From NCBI RefSeq assembly GCF_039908645.1, contig NZ_CP150917.1, positions 2,057,501-2,121,500 of the forward strand: a stretch of 64,000 nt of DNA, in the 5' to 3' direction. The stretch comes from Pseudomonas helvetica. Lineage in GTDB: Bacteria > Pseudomonadota > Gammaproteobacteria > Pseudomonadales > Pseudomonadaceae. The translations under genes were made by a program, and so were the position numbers. The first letter of the stretch is position 1; each line of letters opens with the position of its first letter. The notes beneath the pieces are model-generated. The model was not told the DNA's origin and did no database searches. It worked only from the letters and a program-made list of their open reading frames with translations. This document shows, one piece after another, positions 54,588 through 63,956 of this stretch.

Positions 54588-55511
54588 ATGGAAACCTTCA
54601 GCAGTATCGAATGCTTCGTGCGCAGCGCTGAGGTCGGCAGCTTCGCCGAAGCCGCGCGGCGCCTGAGCCTGACCCCCGCCGCGGTAGGCAAAAGTGTCGC
54701 CAAACTTGAGGCGCGCCTGGGTGTTCGGCTGTTTCAGCGCAGCACGCGCAGCCTGACGTTGACCGAAGCCGGTCAGTTGTTTCTCGGCGAAGTCAGCGCC
54801 AGTCTGCACACCATTCAAAATGCCGTGGCCAATCTGGCCAGCGCTGAAGGGCGTCCGGCCGGGACGCTGAAAGTCAGCATGGGCACGGTGTTTGGACGGC
54901 TGTACATCGTGCCGCTGCTGGGTGAGTTTCTGCGGCGTTTTCCGGCGATCAATCCGGATTGGCATTTTGATAACCGCCAGGTCGATTTGATCGGCCAAGG
55001 CTTCGACGCAGCGATTGGTGGCGGTTTTGAACTGCCGCCAGGGGTAGTGGCGCGCAAGCTGACGCCGGCTCACCGGGTGTTGGTGGCATCCAGGGATTAT
55101 CTGGCGCAGCGCGAGGCTATTCGTGAGCCGGATGATTTAAGTGACTGCGACGGGATTCTGATTCGTTCACCGCAGACCGGTCGCGTGCGTTCCTGGCAAT
55201 TGACCAGCCGTCGTCAGGAACACAGCCCGCTGAGCCTCAAGGCGCGGATGACCATGAGTGACTCCGAAGCGGCTTGCGCTACTGCGGCGCAAGGCTTGGG
55301 GATTGCGTTGGTGAGCATGCCGTTTGCGGTCGGCTACCTGAATGCCGGCACTTTGCAGCGCGTGCTTGCGGACTGGTACGTCGATGATGGCAACATCTCG
55401 ATCTACTATGCCGAACACAAACTGCTGCCCGGCAAGACGCGGGCATTCGTTGATTTCATCATCGAGCAGTTCGCCGAGCAGCAATTGGCGCAGCGGTTCA
55501 GTGCTGTTTGA
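54588..55511 (+). CDS. LysR-family transcriptional regulator
   Basis: 307 residues with helix-turn-helix SFAEAARRLSLTPAAVGKSVAKL and a substrate-binding domain of the CrgA/AaeR-like branch. ATG 54588 is preferred to GTG 54579. It is divergent from the SDR gene, the common Pseudomonas arrangement in which such a regulator controls a neighbouring oxidoreductase. Confidence 0.9.
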   Translation: METFSSIECFVRSAEVGSFAEAARRLSLTPAAVGKSVAKLEARLGVRLFQRSTRSLTLTEAGQLFLGEVSASLHTIQNAVANLASAEGRPAGTLKVSMGTVFGRLYIVPLLGEFLRRFPAINPDWHFDNRQVDLIGQGFDAAIGGGFELPPGVVARKLTPAHRVLVASRDYLAQREAIREPDDLSDCDGILIRSPQTGRVRSWQLTSRRQEHSPLSLKARMTMSDSEAACATAAQGLGIALVSMPFAVGYLNAGTLQRVLADWYVDDGNISIYYAEHKLLPGKTRAFVDFIIEQFAEQQLAQRFSAV

Positions 55512-55538
55512 GTAGGCCTGCGGACCGAGTCGCTGCCA

Positions 55539-55622
55539 TCGCGGGCAAGCCGCGCTCCCACATGGGATCTCGAGTGCACATTTTGCATACGACACGGAGC
55601 TGATGTGGGAGCGTGGCTCCCA
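55539..55622. repeat. REP palindrome pair, second arm truncated
   Basis: Arm 1 (55539-55564) carries gggcaagccgcgctcccacat, the same family as 17583. The partner from 55603 matches for 16 bp (atgtgggagcgtggct) and then diverges into cccacggg. Confidence 0.8.
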
Positions 55623-55646
55623 CGGGGGGATTTCGCAGGGCGAGGG

Positions 55647-56381
55647 TCAGGCTTTCTGGATGATGTTGCCCGCGTGCAAGCCGCACTCTTTCTGCGTGGC
55701 TTCTTCCCACCACCAGCGACCTTCGCGCTCGTGCTGGTTTGGCAGTACCGGGCGGGTGCACGGTTCACAGCCAATGCTGATGAAGCCGCGTTCATGCAGG
55801 CTGTTGTACGGCAGCTCCAGCATGCGGATATAGCCCCAGATCTCTTCGCTGGTCATTTGTGCCAGCGGGTTGAATTTATACAGAGTGCGCTCAGGCGTCG
55901 AGAACGCGCTGTCGATTTCCAGTACGGCAACCTGGCTGCGGGTGCCCGGGCTCTGGTCGCGGCGCTGGCCGGTAGCCCAGGCGCTGACGGTGGACAGCTT
56001 GCGGCGCAGTGGTTCGATCTTGCGGATGCCGCAGCATTCGCCATGGCCATCCTTGTAGAAGCTGAACAGGCCTTTTTCTTTGACGAACGGTTCGAGCTTT
56101 GTATGGTCCGGGGAGACCAGTTCGATCTCGATCTTGTAGTGCTCGCGCACCTGATCGATGAAGCGATAGGTTTCCGGATGCAGGCGTCCGGTGTCGAGGC
56201 TGAAGACCTTGACGTTCTTGTTGATTTTCCAGGCCATGTCCACCAGCACCACGTCTTCGGCGCCGCTGAAGGAGATCCACAGGTCGTCCCCGAACTCGGC
56301 AAAGGCGAGTTTGAGAATGTCCTGGGCGGATTTGGTGGCATAGGTCGCGGCGAGTTCAGTAACGTCGAACGATGGGCTCAT
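55647..56381 (-). CDS. cysH: Phosphoadenylyl/adenylyl-sulfate reductase
   Basis: A 244-residue reductase that makes sulfite from activated sulfate. The [16 protein letters not shown] start is the PP-loop region. Iron-sulfur ligands are present as ECCGIRK and GCEPCTRPV, so this is the [4Fe-4S] type that accepts APS. The catalytic cysteine is in KECGLHAG at the C-terminus. It is divergent from thrH, as in other pseudomonads. Confidence 0.95.
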   Translation of the reverse strand: MSPSFDVTELAATYATKSAQDILKLAFAEFGDDLWISFSGAEDVVLVDMAWKINKNVKVFSLDTGRLHPETYRFIDQVREHYKIEIELVSPDHTKLEPFVKEKGLFSFYKDGHGECCGIRKIEPLRRKLSTVSAWATGQRRDQSPGTRSQVAVLEIDSAFSTPERTLYKFNPLAQMTSEEIWGYIRMLELPYNSLHERGFISIGCEPCTRPVLPNQHEREGRWWWEEATQKECGLHAGNIIQKA

Positions 56382-56555
56382 CAGGGCGGTTTCCTACAGG
56401 TCGGTGGCGCTAAGCGCTCTATATGGTGGCGATGGTAGCAAAATCCCGAAGCGACAGGGGCGCTCCTCTGCGTTGCGTCGGTCGGTATGTCTCGCTAGAG
56501 TTCGGCAGTCCTTTTGCTCGCTCAACTCAATAATCAGTACAAATGGGAGTGTCTT

Positions 56556-57173
56556 GTGGAAATTGCCTGTCTCGATCTGGAAGGTGTGTTGGTCCCGGAG
56601 ATCTGGATCGCCTTTGCCGAAAAAACCGGGATTGAATCCCTCAAGGCAACCACCCGGGATATTCCCGATTACGACGTGCTGATGCAGCAGCGCCTGCGCA
56701 TCCTCGACGAGCACGACCTGAAGCTGTCCGATATTCAGGAAGTGATCGCCACCCTGAAGCCACTCGACGGTGCCATCGAGTTCGTCAACTGGCTGCGCGA
56801 GCGCTTCCAGGTGGTGATTCTTTCTGACACGTTCTACGAGTTTTCCCAGCCGCTGATGCGTCAACTGGGCTTCCCGACCTTGCTCTGCCATCGTCTGATT
56901 ACGGATGACACCGGTCGAGTGACGGGCTATCAACTGCGTCAGAAAGATCCCAAGCGTCAGTCGGTATTGTCCTTCAAGAGCCTCTATTATCGGGTGATCG
57001 CCGCCGGTGATTCGTACAACGACACCAGCATGCTGGGTGAGGCGGACGCCGGAATCCTGTTCCACGCACCAGACAACGTGATCCGCGAGTTCCCGCAGTT
57101 CCCGGCGGTGCATAGCTTCGCCGAGCTGAAGCAGGAGTTTCTCAAAGCTTCAAACCGTGATTTGAGTTTGTAA
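56556..57173 (+). CDS. thrH: Bifunctional phosphoserine phosphatase / phosphoserine:homoserine phosphotransferase
   Basis: 205 residues from GTG 56556 (tgggagt upstream), the exact length of P. aeruginosa ThrH. The HAD nucleophile motif is unusual, CLDLEGVLVPE, with Glu where most HAD enzymes have Asp, as in ThrH. Further motifs are VVILSDTFYEF and VIAAGDSYNDTSML. It feeds serine and threonine synthesis. Confidence 0.95.
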   Translation: MEIACLDLEGVLVPEIWIAFAEKTGIESLKATTRDIPDYDVLMQQRLRILDEHDLKLSDIQEVIATLKPLDGAIEFVNWLRERFQVVILSDTFYEFSQPLMRQLGFPTLLCHRLITDDTGRVTGYQLRQKDPKRQSVLSFKSLYYRVIAAGDSYNDTSMLGEADAGILFHAPDNVIREFPQFPAVHSFAELKQEFLKASNRDLSL

Positions 57174-57182
57174 GTGAACTCT

Positions 57183-57324
57183 GTGGCGATGGAGCTTGCC
57201 CCCGCCGGCCGGTCCGCGCTCGGGCGTAGCAGTCGTAAACCAGTACACGCGAACTTTCTGAAGATTCGCGGCGTCAGGTTTTGGGGGCGCTCCGCTCCCC
57301 AGCGGGAGCAAGCTCCCTCGCCAC
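57183..57324. repeat. REPIN copy A
   Basis: Imperfect inverted arms gtggcgatggagcttgc (57183) and agcgggagcaagctccc to ccac (57324) flank about 85 bp. The inner ggtccgcgctcgggcg and agcagtcgtaaa blocks are shared with copy B at 58793, so the two are related over their length. Confidence 0.8.
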
Positions 57325-57336
57325 AACAGCCATGCA

Positions 57337-58680
57337 TCAGAGGCCTTGCAGGGTTTCGAGCAACACCTTCACCTTGGTGATGGACTCCTGATATTCGGCC
57401 TGCCAGTCTGAATCGGCGACGATCCCGCCGCCGCCCCAGCAGCAGACCTGGCCATCCTTGACCAGCAAGCTACGGATGGCGATCGAGCTGTCCATTTCCC
57501 CGCGTACGTCCAGATACAGTAACGAACCGCAGTACAAACCACGGCGGGTTGGTTCCAGCTCGTCGATGATTTGCATGGCGCGGATTTTCGGTGCGCCAGT
57601 GATCGAGCCACCGGGGAAGCTGCCGGCGATCAGGTCGAGGGCGTCTTTGTTGTCAGCCAATTCGCCAGTGACGCTGCTCACCAGGTGATGCACGTTGGGG
57701 TAACTTTCCAGGCTGAACAACTCGGGCACGCGCACCGAGCCAATGCGGCAAGTGCGGCCCAGATCGTTGCGCAACAGGTCGACGATCATCAGGTTTTCCG
57801 CGCGATCCTTGGGGCTGGCCAACAGTTCGGCAGCGTTGGCCGCATCTTCGGCGGCGTTCTGACCACGTGGGCGAGTGCCTTTGATCGGGCGGGTTTCCAC
57901 GTGGCCTTCGCTGACTTTGACGAAACGCTCTGGCGACAGGCTCAGCACCGCGCCGCCGTCGGGCAGGCTCTGGAAGCCAGAGAACGGTGTTGGGCAAGCT
58001 GCCCGCAGCGCGCAATACGCGGTCCACGGATCGCCTTGGCATTGTGCGCGAAAGCGTTGTGCGAAGTTGACCTGATAGCAGTCGCCGGCCTGGATGTACT
58101 GCTGGATACGCACGAACGCCTGCTGATAGTCGCTGGCGCTGAGATCGGGGCTCATGGCGCCGCTCAGGGTGAACGGTTCGGTCGCTGCAGCGGCGGGCTG
58201 GCTGAACAGTTCGATCAGGCGCTGGCGCTCGGATTCGATCAGGTTGGGATGGAACACCAACTGACTGCTGCCGGTCAGGTGATCGCTGATCAACGCCCAG
58301 TCATACAGGCCGAAGCGCGCGTCGGGCAGTTGCAGGTCATCGTGAGCCTGGGAGGGCAGGGCCTCCAGGTGACGGCCGAAATCGTAACTGAGGTAGCCGA
58401 TCAAGCCACCGGCGAAGGGTAATTCGTAGGGGGCCGGGATCGCTGCATTGCCGAGCCGGGCCAGCGTGTCGCGCAGGCGTTGCAGGAATGCGCCGCCACT
58501 TTCGTCAGGCGAAACCGCCAGTGTTGCCACTGGCCAGGCGCTGAGCACGTCATAGCGTCCGCGCTCGGCACTCGGTCGGCCACTGTCGAGCAGTACGCTG
58601 CCCGGGGCATGGCGAATCGCCGCGAAATACTCGGCGGGGTTGGCGCGATAGGGAAGCGGGTATACGGAGCAGGTCAACAT
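57337..58680 (-). CDS. pabB: Aminodeoxychorismate synthase component I
   Basis: 447 residues converting chorismate to 4-amino-4-deoxychorismate for folate. The chorismate-binding domain has the nucleophilic lysine motif ETRPIKGTRPRG, LMIVDLLRNDLGR, PGGSITGAPKIRAM and the C-terminal GGGIVADSDWQAEYQES. N-terminal subdomain GLIGYLSYDFGR fits PabB rather than TrpE. It lies between two REPIN copies. Confidence 0.94.
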   Translation of the reverse strand: MLTCSVYPLPYRANPAEYFAAIRHAPGSVLLDSGRPSAERGRYDVLSAWPVATLAVSPDESGGAFLQRLRDTLARLGNAAIPAPYELPFAGGLIGYLSYDFGRHLEALPSQAHDDLQLPDARFGLYDWALISDHLTGSSQLVFHPNLIESERQRLIELFSQPAAAATEPFTLSGAMSPDLSASDYQQAFVRIQQYIQAGDCYQVNFAQRFRAQCQGDPWTAYCALRAACPTPFSGFQSLPDGGAVLSLSPERFVKVSEGHVETRPIKGTRPRGQNAAEDAANAAELLASPKDRAENLMIVDLLRNDLGRTCRIGSVRVPELFSLESYPNVHHLVSSVTGELADNKDALDLIAGSFPGGSITGAPKIRAMQIIDELEPTRRGLYCGSLLYLDVRGEMDSSIAIRSLLVKDGQVCCWGGGGIVADSDWQAEYQESITKVKVLLETLQGL

Positions 58681-58792
58681 GAGCGGGGCAGATCAGCCAT
58701 CGAGGCGGGGGTGGCGATTGTAGTCCTCTGCGGGATTTGCTCCTAGAGGGGATGTCGGGAAGAGATACATCATGTGCGACTGCACAAACCCT

Positions 58793-58936
58793 GTGGCGAG
58801 GGAGCTTGCTCCCGCTGGGGCGGTCCGCGCTCGGGCGAAGCAGTCGTAAAACCGGCACATGTGTTCTGCTTGTAAGGTTGTGTTGTCGGGTTTTAGGGCC
58901 GCTTCGCGCCCCAGCGGGAGCAAGCTCCCTCGCCAC
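58793..58936. repeat. REPIN copy B
   Basis: Perfect 28-bp arms (58793-58820 and 58909-58936; gtggcgagggagcttgctcc and complement) flank 88 bp of spacer. It shares its inner sequence with copy A. Confidence 0.9.
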
Positions 58937-58942
58937 AAAGGC

Positions 58943-59929
58943 TTAGTCTTCGGCCGAGGGAATATTCCCGAACATGTGCTGAACAAACTCCACGCGCTCT
59001 TGCGGTGTTTCGGTAATCCCTCTGGCTTTCAGCTCTTCCAGGCGTGCCTCGACTGCATGAGTGCGCGTGGTCAACCCGCAATCATTGGCGATCTGAATGT
59101 TCAGCCCGGGCCGTGCGTTGAGTTCGAGAATCAGCGGACCTTTTTCCTGGTCCAGCACCATGTCGACACCGATGTAGCCCAGGCCACACAGCTCATAACA
59201 GCTGGCGGCGAGTTTCATGAAACCGTCCCAGTAGGGCAGTTGCACGCCATCTACCGCGTTGGTGGTGTCCGGGTGTTTGAGAATGAATTTGTTCAGCCAG
59301 GTGCCGCGCAAGGTCATGCCGGTGGCCAGGTCGACACCGACGCCGATAGCGCCCTGGTGCAGGTTGGCCTTGCCGCTGGATTGCCGGGTGGGCAAGCGCA
59401 GCATGGCCATCACCGGGTAACCCATCAGCACGATGATGCGGATGTCCGGCACGCCTTCATAACTGATGCTTTTGAAGATCTGGTCGGGAATCACCCGGTA
59501 TTCGATCAGTGCGCGGTCGCGGTGACCGCCCAGGGAATACAGGCCGGTCAGAATGCTGGAGATCTGGTGCTCGATTTCTTCATGGCTGATGATCCTTCCG
59601 GAAACCGTGCGGTACTGGCCTTCGAAGCGGTCGGCGATCACCAGGATGCCGTCACCGCCGGCACCCTGTGCCGGTTTGATCACGAAGTCGCTATGGTTGC
59701 CGATGATCTCGCCGAGCTTTTCGATTTCTTTCTCGGTGGAGATCACGCCGTACATTTCCGGCACGTGAATGCCGGCCTTGATTGCGCGTTCCTTGGTGAT
59801 GATCTTGTCATCGACAATCGGGTACAGGCTGCGCTTGTTGTACTTGAGTACGTAGTCAGCGTTGCGCCGATTGATGCCCATGATGCCTTGGGCGTGCAGG
59901 GCCTTCCAGGTCTTCCAGAAACCGAACAT
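58943..59929 (-). CDS. RimK-type ATP-grasp ligase (alpha-L-glutamate ligase-like)
   Basis: 328 residues, ATP-grasp fold with the lysine/Gly loop FVIKPAQGAGGDGILV and metal ligands in LILELNARPGLNIQ. It belongs to the RimK-related branch (TIGR02291-like). It is the third gene of a coupled minus-strand operon: its ATG overlaps the stop of the 7TM gene. The triad of retropepsin-like protein, inactive-transglutaminase 7TM protein and ATP-grasp ligase is conserved in gammaproteobacteria and probably modifies or cleaves an envelope peptide; the substrate is unknown to me. Confidence 0.88.
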   Translation of the reverse strand: MFGFWKTWKALHAQGIMGINRRNADYVLKYNKRSLYPIVDDKIITKERAIKAGIHVPEMYGVISTEKEIEKLGEIIGNHSDFVIKPAQGAGGDGILVIADRFEGQYRTVSGRIISHEEIEHQISSILTGLYSLGGHRDRALIEYRVIPDQIFKSISYEGVPDIRIIVLMGYPVMAMLRLPTRQSSGKANLHQGAIGVGVDLATGMTLRGTWLNKFILKHPDTTNAVDGVQLPYWDGFMKLAASCYELCGLGYIGVDMVLDQEKGPLILELNARPGLNIQIANDCGLTTRTHAVEARLEELKARGITETPQERVEFVQHMFGNIPSAED

Positions 59930-61467
59930 TACGAATCGGCCTTGACGAAGGCTTTGAAGCGCATCAGCTCGGTCAGGCGGTAGCCGCGATAGCGACCCAT
60001 GGCCAGCATGAAGCCCACCAGGATCAACAGGATCGCCGGGAAGGTGAACACAAAATAAACCAGTTCCGGAATGCTCATGATCAGGTGTCCCAGAGAGGCG
60101 GCGAACAGCGTACCAATCGCGACTTTCAGCGCATGCCCGGCGCCACGTTCTTCCCAGGTGATCGACAGGCGTTCGATGGTCATGGTCAGGATCACCATCG
60201 GGAACAGCGCTACCGACAGCCCGCGCTCCAGCCCCAGTTTATGGCTGAACAGGCTGATGGCGGCAATCAGCACCACAACGAAGGTCAGCACCACCGACAG
60301 CCTCGGGAGCATTTGCAGCTTCAGGTGCTCAAGGTAGGAGCGCAACGAAAGCCCCAGTGCCGTGATCACTGTAAACAGCGTAATGCCGAAACCCAACCCG
60401 GTTTCGCGAAAGGCCAGGGCAACCAGCACCGGGGTAAAGGTGCCGAGGGTCTGCAAGCCGATCAGGTTGCGCAGGATCAGGATAACCAGCACGCCGATCG
60501 GGATCATCACCATGATCATGAAGGTTTGCTGGGTTTGCAGCGGCAAGCCGTACAGCGAGTAATCGAGGAAGCTGGCGTCGGTATTTTCGTCGGTCAGCTT
60601 GGCCAGGCGAATGGCGTTCATTTCGCTGTTGTTCAGGCTGAAGGTGACGTTGGCCTTCTTGCCGCCCTCGACGGTGATCAGGTTGTCATCGCCGGTCCAC
60701 CACAGCAGGCGATCGGTGGGCAGGCCTTGCTCGCCGGTTTCCGGGTTGAAGTACAGCCAGTCGGTGCCGTTGAAGCTACGCAGCCAGAGCTCCGGGGTTT
60801 GCGGCTGATCGGCGACCAGGCGGATGGTGTGGACCTTTTCCAACGGTACGTGGGCGATGGACAGCAGCAGTTCGACGATTTTCGCTTTGTGCGCTGGTGA
60901 CGGATCGCCGGCCAGCAGCAGTTTTGCATTGTCGTCATTGGAATTGTTGACGCGTTTGATCGCTTCGCCGATGAAGGTCTCGACGTCTGCCGAGTGCTGG
61001 CGAATCGGCGCGAGCAGGGCGTCGGCGGCGACTTTCTCCGGGCCTTCGACGGCGATGCTGTCGCGGAAGGTCGGGCCTTTGACTTTGGATTTTTCACCGG
61101 TGTAGCGCTTGGTCAGCACCAGGCGGTAGTAAAGCGTCTGGTTGCCCTTGGCCCGGCGTGCCGACCAGGTGACCTTGCGGTTGCCGTCGACGCGGTTCAC
61201 TGCAACGCCATAGTTGTTGGAGATAAAGCTTTCATTGAGGCTGACGTAGTCGCGACTCAGCGGTGGCACGAACATCTGGATCTTGACCGGGTCCTTGGCA
61301 CTGGCGACGAACTCGACCTTGGCGTCGATGTTCCACAAGTCGTCGGTGGCGTCTTCGGTCACCGGAATGCCCAGCACGAAAATCTGATAGGCCGTGACCG
61401 AAAGGCCCAGCACCACCAATAGGGTGATCAGGATTTTCAGGTGGAGGGTAAGGGAGCGCATGGGCAT
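59929..61467 (-). CDS. Inactive transglutaminase-like domain fused to seven membrane helices
   Basis: 512 residues. One N-terminal membrane helix is followed by a periplasmic domain (about 40-320) of transglutaminase fold lacking the Cys-His-Asp triad, then about seven hydrophobic segments (FMIMVMIPIGVLVILILRNL onwards). Second gene of the triad; start and stop overlap both neighbours by single bases, indicating translational coupling. The periplasmic domain likely binds a peptide or senses envelope state. Confidence 0.9.
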   Translation of the reverse strand: MPMRSLTLHLKILITLLVVLGLSVTAYQIFVLGIPVTEDATDDLWNIDAKVEFVASAKDPVKIQMFVPPLSRDYVSLNESFISNNYGVAVNRVDGNRKVTWSARRAKGNQTLYYRLVLTKRYTGEKSKVKGPTFRDSIAVEGPEKVAADALLAPIRQHSADVETFIGEAIKRVNNSNDDNAKLLLAGDPSPAHKAKIVELLLSIAHVPLEKVHTIRLVADQPQTPELWLRSFNGTDWLYFNPETGEQGLPTDRLLWWTGDDNLITVEGGKKANVTFSLNNSEMNAIRLAKLTDENTDASFLDYSLYGLPLQTQQTFMIMVMIPIGVLVILILRNLIGLQTLGTFTPVLVALAFRETGLGFGITLFTVITALGLSLRSYLEHLKLQMLPRLSVVLTFVVVLIAAISLFSHKLGLERGLSVALFPMVILTMTIERLSITWEERGAGHALKVAIGTLFAASLGHLIMSIPELVYFVFTFPAILLILVGFMLAMGRYRGYRLTELMRFKAFVKADS

Positions 61468-62006
61468 TACTCTGCGGTATGAGCGTCGATGGCGCAGGCG
61501 GGTTTGCCAGCAGCGTATTTAAGACTCGGGTCGACCAGCGCATCAAAGCGTTTCAAGGCTTCGGAACCGATCAAGAGCGGGAATTGGAATGCACTTCGGT
61601 CGGTCAGGTTCACTTCTATGCTGCGCAACGCCGTGCCCATGCAGATATCCAGCTCGATCACCGGGCGAGCGGTGTACTGCTTGCCTTCCTCGGGATCGAA
61701 GTCGCCAGCGCGGCGTTTGATTTTGCTGACGCGTGCCAATGGGCGCTCGATCGGGTGCGAGTGGGCGGTGTCGATGGCCAGATAAAAGCGCACCCACGAT
61801 TCGCCATTGCGTTTGAAGCGCTTGATATCACGGGCACTGAGGGAGGCGGTTTTGGCCCCAGTGTCGAGTTTGGCCGCGACTTCCAGGTCGATTCCTGCCA
61901 ACTGCGCGTATTCGTTGAGACCGTACACAGTCTTTTCACCCGCGATAGCGAGACCTGGCAGGCAGAGGAGTAGACAGATCAACAGGGTGAAGGGCTTGAG
62001 TCTCAT
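61467..62006 (-). CDS. Secreted retropepsin-like aspartic protease (RimB/ATP-dependent zinc protease family)
   Basis: 179 residues with a signal peptide (MRLKPFTLLICLLLCLPGLAIA) and the retropepsin motif AAKLDTGAKTASLSA with the single catalytic aspartate, expected to act as a dimer in the periplasm. Database names call the family ATP-dependent zinc protease, but the D-T-G-A motif supports an aspartic protease. It is the first gene of the triad. Confidence 0.88.
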   Translation of the reverse strand: MRLKPFTLLICLLLCLPGLAIAGEKTVYGLNEYAQLAGIDLEVAAKLDTGAKTASLSARDIKRFKRNGESWVRFYLAIDTAHSHPIERPLARVSKIKRRAGDFDPEEGKQYTARPVIELDICMGTALRSIEVNLTDRSAFQFPLLIGSEALKRFDALVDPSLKYAAGKPACAIDAHTAE

Positions 62007-62276
62007 AGATCCTGGCGCGGTGCCGTCCGTTCTTCAGTTCAAGGCGACTGGCATTGCTGCACAAGCTCCTTCTAGTGCCTGCCATAAAAAGATGACAGAC
62101 AAATGCGGGCGGCATTCTAGCACGGTGGTTTTATGGCGCCAGCCGCGGGTCAGTCCTTTACTTAGGTTTTACTTAAGGCGTTTATTAGACGATTGTCGAC
62201 AATAGTTCTTTTTCCTTTGACTGGTTGCGCGATATTGGTTAGTTTTTGGCGCATTGGCTTATGAGGTGTCGACAAT
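62007..62276. promoter_or_regulatory. Divergent control region of the prp operon with two GntR operators
   Basis: Operator 1 at 62192-62203 is the perfect 12-bp palindrome ATTGTCGACAAT. Operator 2 at 62267-62276 shares TGTCGACAAT and ends exactly at the GntR start codon, so it overlaps the ribosome site gagg (62263-62266) region. Spacing is 74 bp, about seven helical turns. Confidence 0.75.
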
Positions 62277-62999
62277 ATGCTGGATCAACTTGATCCCCCA
62301 GTGATGGCGTCAGACGATTCGGAAACCCTTTCCGAAAACGTCTTCCGACGCATTCAGGCGGCCATCGTCAAAGGCGAGATCGCCCCGGGCAGCAAGATTT
62401 CCGAGCCTGAACTGGCGCGCACTTACGGCATCAGCCGTGGGCCGTTGCGTGAGGCGATCCATCGTCTCGAAGGTCAGCGCCTGCTGGTCCGCGTCCCGCA
62501 CGTAGGGGCGAGGGTGGTGTCACTGAGTCACGCCGAACTGCTTGAGCTCTACGAAATTCGCGAGTCCCTGGAAGGCATGGCCTGTCGTCTGGCCGCCGAG
62601 CGCATGACCACCGAAGAAATCGACGAGTTGCGTCAGGTGCTGGAAACCCATGAGCGCGATGCGGCGTTTCAGGCAGGCGTCGGCTATTACCAGCAGGAAG
62701 GCGATTTCGACTTTCACTACCGAATCATTCAAGGCAGCGGCAACCGCACGCTGACGCAAATGCTCTGCGGCGAGCTGTATCAGCTGGTGCGCATGTACCG
62801 CATCCAGTTTTCCGCCACGCCCAATCGGCCGCGCCAGGCGTTTGCCGAGCACCACCGGATTCTCGATGCCATCGCCGACCGTGACGGTGAATTGGCCGAG
62901 TTGTTGATGCGTCGTCACATCGGCGCTTCAAAACGCAATATCGCCCGTCACTATCAGGACGGAGCCCATCAGACAGCCACTCCACGAGGTGAGTCATGA
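62277..62999 (+). CDS. prpR: GntR/FCD-family regulator of the methylcitrate operon
   Basis: 240 residues. The winged helix-turn-helix (about 18-80; [30 protein letters not shown]) is followed by an all-helical FCD domain with metal/acid-binding histidines (FDFHYRI, AEHHRIL). It is the first gene of the prp operon and overlaps prpB by 4 nt. By position it represses the operon through the TGTCGACA palindromes; methylcitrate or a related acid is the likely inducer. Confidence 0.87.
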   Translation: MLDQLDPPVMASDDSETLSENVFRRIQAAIVKGEIAPGSKISEPELARTYGISRGPLREAIHRLEGQRLLVRVPHVGARVVSLSHAELLELYEIRESLEGMACRLAAERMTTEEIDELRQVLETHERDAAFQAGVGYYQQEGDFDFHYRIIQGSGNRTLTQMLCGELYQLVRMYRIQFSATPNRPRQAFAEHHRILDAIADRDGELAELLMRRHIGASKRNIARHYQDGAHQTATPRGES

Positions 63000-63889
63000 G
63001 TTCGAACAAGAGCACACCAGGCCAGCGTTTCCGCGATGCGGTTGCCAGCGAGCATCCTTTGCAAGTGGTCGGCACGATCAACGCCAACCATGCGCTGCTG
63101 GCCAAGCGCGCCGGTTTCAAGGCTATTTATCTGTCCGGTGGCGGGGTCGCTGCCGGTTCTCTCGGTGTGCCGGACCTGGGGATTACCGGGCTCGATGACG
63201 TGTTGACCGACGTACGCCGGATCACCGATGTCTGCGACCTGCCGCTGTTGGTGGACGTGGACACCGGTTTTGGTTCCTCGGCATTCAACGTCGCGCGCAC
63301 CGTGAAGTCGATGATCAAGTTCGGTGCGGCAGCGATTCACATCGAAGACCAGGTCGGCGCCAAGCGCTGCGGTCACCGCCCGAATAAAGAGATCGTTTCC
63401 CAGCAGGAAATGGTCGACCGGATCAAGGCGGCAGTCGATGCGCGCACCGATGACAGCTTCGTGATCATGGCCCGCACCGACGCCCTGGCGGTGGAAGGTC
63501 TGGAGTCGGCACTGGATCGCGCCGCGGCGTGCATCGAAGCCGGCGCCGACATGGTGTTCCCGGAAGCTATCACCGAACTGGACATGTACAAGCTGTTCGC
63601 CAGCCGCGTCAAAGCGCCAATCCTGGCCAACATCACCGAGTTCGGCGCCACGCCGCTGTACACCACCGAACAGCTGAAAGCCGCCGATGTGTCGCTGGTG
63701 CTGTACCCGCTGTCGGCCTTTCGCGCGATGAACAAAGCAGCGGAAAACGTCTACACCGCGATCCGTCGCGACGGTACGCAACAGAACGTCATCGACACCA
63801 TGCAGACCCGCATGGAGCTTTACGATCGCATCGATTACCACACCTTCGAGCAGAAGCTCGATGCGTTGTTTGCCCAGAAAAAGGGTTGA
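62996..63889 (+). CDS. prpB: 2-methylisocitrate lyase
   Basis: 297 residues cleaving 2-methylisocitrate to pyruvate and succinate in propionate use. The active-site motif is [11 protein letters not shown], and the Mg-binding VDVDTGFG and IEDQ segments are present. TIM-barrel length matches the isocitrate lyase/PEP mutase superfamily. Its ATG overlaps the GntR gene, and the prpC gene follows after 67 nt. Confidence 0.95.
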   Translation: MSSNKSTPGQRFRDAVASEHPLQVVGTINANHALLAKRAGFKAIYLSGGGVAAGSLGVPDLGITGLDDVLTDVRRITDVCDLPLLVDVDTGFGSSAFNVARTVKSMIKFGAAAIHIEDQVGAKRCGHRPNKEIVSQQEMVDRIKAAVDARTDDSFVIMARTDALAVEGLESALDRAAACIEAGADMVFPEAITELDMYKLFASRVKAPILANITEFGATPLYTTEQLKAADVSLVLYPLSAFRAMNKAAENVYTAIRRDGTQQNVIDTMQTRMELYDRIDYHTFEQKLDALFAQKKG

Positions 63890-63956
63890 TCGGCAATACT
63901 CGATTCATCGTTTAGATGTTGCAGATTCCCTAACAAATTCAAGATTGGAGACAGCA

